From: Chloroflexota bacterium
GTDB lineage: Bacteria; Chloroflexota; Dehalococcoidia; Lucifugimonadales; UBA3495
Direction: 5' to 3'
Assembly: GCA_022562335.1 (NCBI GenBank)
Contig: JADFPM010000090.1
Location: 1-9,348, forward strand
Length of the DNA: 9,348 bases
Shown here: positions 6,265 through 9,348 of the stretch, one piece after another
Layout: each line of letters starts with the position of its first letter
Position numbering within the stretch: position 1 is the stretch's first letter
Made by a program: the position numbers and the translations under genes
The notes under the pieces: model-generated
Told to the model about the DNA's origin: nothing
The model's input: the letters and a program-made list of their open reading frames with translations, nothing else
Database searches by the model: none

Positions 6265-7335
6265 ATGCTAACCGAAACAGTGGCAGGCCGGACCTACGAC
6301 TATAGCCATAGCGTGGGCCGGGGCGCCCAGACCGGCATGGGGTTCTCCAACCCCGTGGCGGCCGTCCTGGGCGAGGACGGCATCCTGTACGTGGTCAACC
6401 GGGGAAGCGAAAGCATCAGCAACGTCCCCTGGAACCGCACCGGCGTGGGCGGCAGGATTTGCAAAGTAACCCTGGGAAGCCAGGCCGGCGAAGAGGAATT
6501 CATTGGAGAATTCAGCAAATACGGCGACGCCGACGGCCAGTTGATCTGGGGAGTGGGCATCGTTGCCGACAAACAGGGCAACCTTTACGTCACCGATGGC
6601 TGGCTGAACCGGGTGACAGTCTTCGATAAGGACGGCGACTACCTGCGCCACTGGTCCGCCATCGAAGAGGGCAGTCCCGAAGGCGAGGTCAACGGCATCG
6701 CGGGAATAGCCATAGACGCCGATGAGAACATGTATATCACCGACGGGCGCAGCCACAAGGTCCGTAAATTCACCAAGGACGGCAAGTTCTTGAGTTCCTG
6801 GGGCTCCCTGGGCGGCGGCCCCGATCAGCTTGATTCCCCTTGGGGCATCACCGTCGACGGGGAAGGTTTCGTCTACGTGGCGGACTTTAAAAATCACCGC
6901 GTCCAAAAATTCACCTCCGATGGGAAGTTCGTGGCCCAATTTGGCAGCCCTGGCAAGCACCGGGGACAGCTCAATTACCCCACCGGTGTGGCGGTGGACC
7001 CCGACGGCGATGTCTATATCTGCGACTGGAGCGAAAACGATTGGGAGCAGGGCAGGGTCCATATCTTCGACAAAGACGGTAAATTCCTGACCAGCCTATC
7101 GGGCGACGCCCAGCAGCTCTCCAAGTGGGCCCAGATGACGGTGGACGCCAACGCCGACTATATGAAACGCCGCCGCGAGGTCAAAACCACCGAGCCCGAG
7201 TGGAATTTCGCCCAGCCCGCCGGGGTGTCCTTCGACACCGCCAACAACCGGTTGGTGGTGATGGATACCCAGCGCAGCCGCCTGCAGATCTACAACAAGT
7301 CGGGCGGTTACCTGGTGCCGCAACTGAACCTGTGA
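6265..7335 (+). CDS. NHL-repeat beta-propeller protein
   Basis: This 356-aa protein consists almost entirely of NHL-type repeats, which fold as the blades of a beta-propeller and usually bind a protein, RNA or small ligand. Blades are centred on GFSNPVAAVLGEDGILYVVN (26-45), WGVGIVADKQGNLYVTD (95-111), GIAGIAIDADENMYITD (144-160), SPWGITVDGEGFVYVAD (191-207), YPTGVAVDPDGDVYICD (238-254) and QPAGVSFDTANNRLVVMD (317-334). Each is followed by a pattern such as HRVQKFTSDGKF. Six repeats would close a complete ring. There is no signal peptide, membrane segment or attached catalytic domain. AGAGGGA (6251-6257) serves the ATG. The gene is third in the likely DUF1800-DUF1501-NHL operon and could be a scaffold or ligand-sensing part for that pair, which is inference from position. 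Similar propellers also occur as lactonases, but I see no diagnostic active site. Confidence 0.92.
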   Translation: MLTETVAGRTYDYSHSVGRGAQTGMGFSNPVAAVLGEDGILYVVNRGSESISNVPWNRTGVGGRICKVTLGSQAGEEEFIGEFSKYGDADGQLIWGVGIVADKQGNLYVTDGWLNRVTVFDKDGDYLRHWSAIEEGSPEGEVNGIAGIAIDADENMYITDGRSHKVRKFTKDGKFLSSWGSLGGGPDQLDSPWGITVDGEGFVYVADFKNHRVQKFTSDGKFVAQFGSPGKHRGQLNYPTGVAVDPDGDVYICDWSENDWEQGRVHIFDKDGKFLTSLSGDAQQLSKWAQMTVDANADYMKRRREVKTTEPEWNFAQPAGVSFDTANNRLVVMDTQRSRLQIYNKSGGYLVPQLNL

Positions 7336-7352
7336 GCTGACTTTGGTTTTCG

Positions 7353-7389
7353 GACGCCCCTTGGGTCAAAGATTTGATCCGGGGGCGTC
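7353..7389 (+). terminator. Long hairpin after the NHL gene, likely operon end
   Basis: GACGCCCC (7353-7360) pairs with GGGGCGTC (7382-7389). Inside, GGGTCAAA (7363-7370) pairs with TTTGATCC (7373-7380) with one G-T wobble and a very tight loop, so the last pairs probably open. The element starts 17 nt after the NHL stop. No U-run follows, but the stability and position suggest the 3' end of the operon. Confidence 0.6.
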
Positions 7390-7510
7390 GGGACCGTGTT
7401 TCGCCGATACAACCAAAGCCCGGCCGCAGGGACCGCCGTGGACCCCCAACACCCCCTTATATCAAGAGGCTGAAGTCCTCTCAATTTCCCTGTGACACGC
7501 GAGTGATATT

Positions 7511-7834
7511 ATGGATTCGGCCATGGAGGAACATTTCCTCAAGCTTGCCACCGAAAATCCGGGCATGATGTGCTCGGAGGCCCCGGCGGAGATATTGGAA
7601 GCATCGGCCGCCGACGCCGAACCCACTAAATTCCTGGAAGACTTCTTCGCCGCCGGCTACAACGGCTGGCTGGCTTTGAAATTCGGCCGAAGGATCCATC
7701 CCCCACAGGACCGCATCGACCGGGCCATCATCGTCCTCTGGCTCCGGGCGTGCCTGTTGAACACCGACCGCATCCTGGAGCGAAACGAGGTGGGTCCTGA
7801 CCAGCCTTTCTTCTCCGACGACGACCTTTATTAG
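7511..7834 (+). CDS. Hypothetical 107-aa acidic protein
   Basis: I do not recognise this protein. It is small and soluble-looking, with no signal peptide, membrane helix, zinc-binding cysteine cluster or known motif. The N-terminal half is Ala/Glu-rich and probably helical. The middle (residues 40-65) contains FLEDFFAAGYNGWLALKFGRR. A likely amphipathic helix IDRAIIVLWLRACLLNTDRIL follows, and the tail is strongly acidic (FFSDDDLY). Third codon positions are rich in G and C, as in the neighbouring genes, which supports real coding. The ribosome site is weak (GAG at 7501-7503), so the ATG at 7523 is an alternative start. It lies 175 nt after the NHL gene, beyond a strong hairpin, so it may be a separate transcript, although I find no good promoter. 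Confidence 0.7.
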   Translation: MDSAMEEHFLKLATENPGMMCSEAPAEILEASAADAEPTKFLEDFFAAGYNGWLALKFGRRIHPPQDRIDRAIIVLWLRACLLNTDRILERNEVGPDQPFFSDDDLY

Positions 7835-7850
7835 CCCAGATTTTCTGGCT
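7833..7850 (+). terminator. Small hairpin overlapping the stop of the 107-aa gene
   Basis: AGC-C-CAG (7833-7839, one bulged C) pairs with CTGGCT (7845-7850) around ATTTT. It overlaps the TAG stop and is followed by a pyrimidine-rich stretch AGTCTCTTTC. It is a weak candidate terminator. Confidence 0.35.
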
Positions 7851-7925
7851 AGTCTCTTTCAGGCGCTGCGGGGCGGCCACACACCATGGTTTCGTATCCA
7901 CGGCTATAAACCCAACCCATATACC

Positions 7926-7943
7926 AAGCATGTATACTTGCTT
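7926..7943. promoter_or_regulatory. 18-bp near-perfect palindrome, candidate operator
   Basis: AAGCA-T-GTATAC-T-TGCTT is symmetrical in 16 of 18 positions. It contains TATACT (7933-7938), which could be a -10 box, although no good -35 box is found 16-18 bp upstream. It lies 10 bp before the 17-bp tandem repeats and 120 bp before the aminotransferase start. A dimeric repressor or activator site is plausible. Confidence 0.4.
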
Positions 7944-7953
7944 TCATTGACCC

Positions 7954-8032
7954 GGGCGGTACGGTGACACGGGCGGTACGGTGACACGGGTGGCACGGTG
8001 ACACGGGTGGCACGGTGACACGGGTGGCACGG
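7954..8032. repeat. 17-bp tandem repeat, four full copies plus 11 nt
   Basis: Copies 1 and 2 (7954-7970, 7971-7987) are GGGCGGTACGGTGACAC. Copies 3 and 4 (7988-8004, 8005-8021) are GGGTGGCACGGTGACAC. A partial copy covers 8022-8032. The two sequence types are grouped, which suggests expansion by duplication of each. The period is not a multiple of three, so the array is not a coding repeat. Each copy carries the short palindrome GTGACAC, and copies 3 onward also carry GTGGCAC, giving a regular ladder of GTG-N-CAC sites. The array ends 31 bp before the aminotransferase start. Confidence 0.95.
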
Positions 8033-8063
8033 GCTAAATCAATCATCACAGGCAGGGAAAGAC

Positions 8064-8924
8064 ATGGCGGATTCAGAGCGCTTCAGTTACGAAGGTCTAT
8101 TCTCCAAAAACTCGGTGGCCGTCGGTGGCCGGGGCTCGGCCCCACGGCCCAAGTACGATTTCGCCGTGGCCTACCCCGACCCGGAAACCCTGCCCTTGGA
8201 CGGGCTGGCATCTTCCCTAAAAGAAGCGCTGGACCGCGAGGGTAAGGACCTGGCCTACTATCCCGACCCGGCGGGGTTGCCTTCGTTGCGGCGGTTGGTA
8301 GCGGAAAAGCTGACCCGGGACCGCAACATGAAGGTTGACCAAGACGACGTGGTCCTCACTTCGGGTTCCGGCGAAGCCATCGGCATGCTGATCCAAGCCC
8401 TGACCGACCCCGGGGACGTGGTGCTGACCGAGGAGTTCTTCTACCTGGGCACCATGCGCCAGATGCGCCGGTTCGGGACCGACGTGGTTGGGGTCAAGTG
8501 CGACTATGAGGGCATCATTCCCCAGGAATTAGAGGCCACCCTGGAACGCCAAGCAGGATTGGGGAAGAAGGTCAAATACCTGTATACCATCCCCACCTTC
8601 CAAAACCCCCTGGGCTGGACCATGACGCTGGAACGGCGCAAGCAGGTTTTAGACATCACCCGGCGGCACGGCATTCCCGTCATCTACGATGCGGCCCATG
8701 CCTTCGGTGTGACGGTGAACAGCCAGCCCATTGGCACTTTTGGCGACGTGACTATGTTTAGCTTTCACGCCACGAAACCCTTCCATACAATCGAAGGCGG
8801 GTGCTTGGTATTCGCTGACTCGGGCTTGAAAGCGAAATTCGAAGCACTCAAACGCGCAGGCTGCTCGATCGCACGAAGCCCAGCCGATCTCGGGTTGTCG
8901 TTAAAGGCGAGCTTGAAACGCTAG
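8064..8924 (+). CDS. Chimeric, truncated PLP-dependent aminotransferase
   Basis: Residues 1 to about 207 match fold-type I class I/II aminotransferases of the MocR/LysN kind: YYPDPAGLPSLRRLVAEKL (65-83), LTSGSGEAIGMLIQAL (98-113), GDVVLTEEFFY (117-127) and YTIPTFQNPLGWTMTLERRK (174-193). Instead of the expected E-D-D-x-Y motif, the chain continues with YDAAHAFGVTVNSQPIGTFG (208-227) and FSFHATKPFHTIEGG (232-246). These are hallmarks of the DegT/DnrJ/EryC1 sugar-aminotransferase family: Asp209 contacts the PLP ring nitrogen and Lys238 forms the Schiff base. After about residue 267 the family match stops and the frame ends in unrelated sequence (ARSPADLGLSLKASLKR). Both parent families are about 370-420 aa, while this is 286, so the C-terminal domain is missing and activity is unlikely. 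Codons shift to more A/T third positions after about 8690. The start is supported by AGGGA at 8054-8058, 5 nt before ATG. Confidence 0.8.
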   Translation: MADSERFSYEGLFSKNSVAVGGRGSAPRPKYDFAVAYPDPETLPLDGLASSLKEALDREGKDLAYYPDPAGLPSLRRLVAEKLTRDRNMKVDQDDVVLTSGSGEAIGMLIQALTDPGDVVLTEEFFYLGTMRQMRRFGTDVVGVKCDYEGIIPQELEATLERQAGLGKKVKYLYTIPTFQNPLGWTMTLERRKQVLDITRRHGIPVIYDAAHAFGVTVNSQPIGTFGDVTMFSFHATKPFHTIEGGCLVFADSGLKAKFEALKRAGCSIARSPADLGLSLKASLKR

Positions 8925-8963
8925 TTGGTGCGTTTGATTCTTCGATCTGACAGAAGCTCACAA

Positions 8964-8988
8964 GACCCCCATCGAAAGGTGTGGGGTC
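8964..8988. repeat. Hairpin with GAAA loop
   Basis: GACCCC (8964-8969) pairs with GGGGTC (8983-8988) and CATC (8970-8973) with GGTG (8978-8981, one wobble). There is one bulged T and the loop is GAAA, a GNRA-type tetraloop. It starts 39 nt after the truncated aminotransferase stop. No U-run follows, so a terminator role is uncertain. It could instead be a structured end of an inserted or recombined segment. Confidence 0.5.
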
Positions 8989-8992
8989 GTTT

Positions 8993-9071
8993 GGGTCCAA
9001 TTCACTTGCCTTCACCTACGCAGGCCGGTAGAAAAGCTGAAAAAATAAACACTTGGACCCCGACCAGGGTC
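8993..9071. repeat. Cluster of GGGTC/GACCC inverted repeats
   Basis: GGGTCCAA (8993-9000) and TTGGACCC (9053-9060) are perfect 8-bp inverted copies 52 nt apart. A second nearby pair is GACCC (9056-9060) with GGGTC (9067-9071). Together with the GACCCC/GGGGTC hairpin just upstream, this makes a dense group of related arms. The cytochrome-like homology on the minus strand appears to stop close to this cluster. Confidence 0.5.
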
Positions 9072-9348
9072 GCAAATCGGTTAAATTTCTCTGGATTGGA
9101 GTGGGTAGCCTCCATCGCCTCCGTCAACCCTTTCAGGAAGCCACTGTAATCGGCCAGCGCGGGGCCTCCATCGATTCGAATCGTGGAGCCTTGGTAAGTG
9201 ATTTCCGTTGTGTGACACGCGGTGCAGGTGAATCCCACCCAGGATTCTTTGACACAGGAAAAAAATAACCGGCATCGTTCCATGTCATCATCCCTGCTGA
9301 AACCAACGGGCAAATAATCCTCATTAAGAGGGTTTTTCCCATTTGGAA
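9002..9348 (-). pseudogene. Fragment of a RoxA-like dihaem cytochrome c (peroxidase-like)
   Basis: The minus-strand frame is open from the right edge of the window (no start inside) to a TGA at 9004-9002. Its centre has the segment around the first haem of RoxA-like/dihaem cytochrome c peroxidase-type proteins: YLPVGFSRDDD, then WVGFTCTACHT with a CxxCH haem site. GSTIRIDGGPALADYSGF follows, and then MEATHSNPEKFNRFA. Such proteins are periplasmic or secreted haem enzymes. After RFA the sequence no longer looks like the family, and it ends 23 residues later without the second haem domain. The loss of match falls next to the GACCC/GGGTC repeats. The composition (roughly 50% GC from 8941 to 9120 by hand count) differs from the genes to the left. 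It is best read as a gene remnant, or the far side of a chimeric join. A TTG at 9313 is a possible but poorly supported internal start. Confidence 0.6.

Noticed and set aside
6268..7062. Minus-strand frame (264 aa) opposite the NHL gene
   Set aside because: It mirrors the NHL repeats and carries no family signature or start signals.
7447..7512. Promoter for the 107-aa gene (TTATAT near 7457, TATTAT near 7507)
   Set aside because: Neither -10-like box has a plausible -35 at 16-18 bp, and the second overlaps the start codon.
7374..7568. Plus-strand 64-aa frame over the NHL downstream hairpin
   Set aside because: It starts inside the hairpin, lacks a ribosome site and overlaps the better-supported 107-aa gene in another frame.
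7954..8032. Possible CRISPR array
   Set aside because: The 17-bp units abut directly with no spacers between them and there are no cas genes, so this is a simple tandem repeat.
7849..8049. Minus-strand Pro/Val-rich frame across the tandem repeat
   Set aside because: The 17-bp period rotates the reading frame, there is no ribosome site, and the composition only reflects the repeat DNA.
8915..9071. Integron attC site
   Set aside because: The repeats do not contain the paired core sites (GTTRRRY/RYYYAAC) in the expected arrangement, and no integrase is present.

Overview
This is a GC-rich bacterial window, probably from an environmental genome. It carries two adjacent class III (CaiB/BaiF-type) CoA-transferases, a small cupin, a DUF1800/DUF1501 pair lacking export signals, an NHL propeller protein and a PLP aminotransferase. 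That combination resembles the uncultured Dehalococcoidia/SAR202-type Chloroflexota. The assignment is an inference from gene content and protein style; no marker gene is present. I saw no rRNA, tRNA, CRISPR array, integrase or transposase.

Layout: bases 1-217 lack a convincing gene and hold a terminator-like hairpin reading rightward. A leftward block follows, in transcription order cupin (3288-2893), CoA-transferase A (start 2705 or 2720, stop 1479), CoA-transferase B (1477-218). The cupin has its own sigma-70-like promoter. A near-consensus TTGACA-16-TATACT promoter lies between the cupin and the CoA-transferases. The two transferase genes are separated by one base and are surely cotranslated. 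B keeps the family's catalytic aspartate, while A has serine at the aligned position, so the pair may form one mixed enzyme with a single type of active subunit.

A 299-base divergent control region (3289-3587) holds back-to-back promoters, an 11-bp direct repeat at 21-bp spacing and an inverted repeat. Rightward from it runs a probable operon: DUF1800 protein, DUF1501 protein, six-bladed NHL propeller. Each has a good ribosome binding site, and each is followed by a hairpin. None shows a signal peptide, which is unusual for DUF1501 proteins. A small unrecognised acidic protein (7511-7834) follows, then a 229-base spacer with an 18-bp near-palindrome and a 17-bp tandem repeat.

The right end is a mosaic. 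The aminotransferase at 8064 begins as a class I/II (MocR/LysN-like) enzyme, switches near codon 207 to a DegT/DnrJ/EryC1-type active site with PLP lysine, and ends early in unrelated sequence. GC falls to about 50%, GACCC/GGGTC inverted repeats cluster at 8964-9071, and a fragment of a RoxA-like dihaem cytochrome c enters from the right edge on the opposite strand. This is either genuine recombination debris or an assembly chimera; the sequence alone cannot decide.
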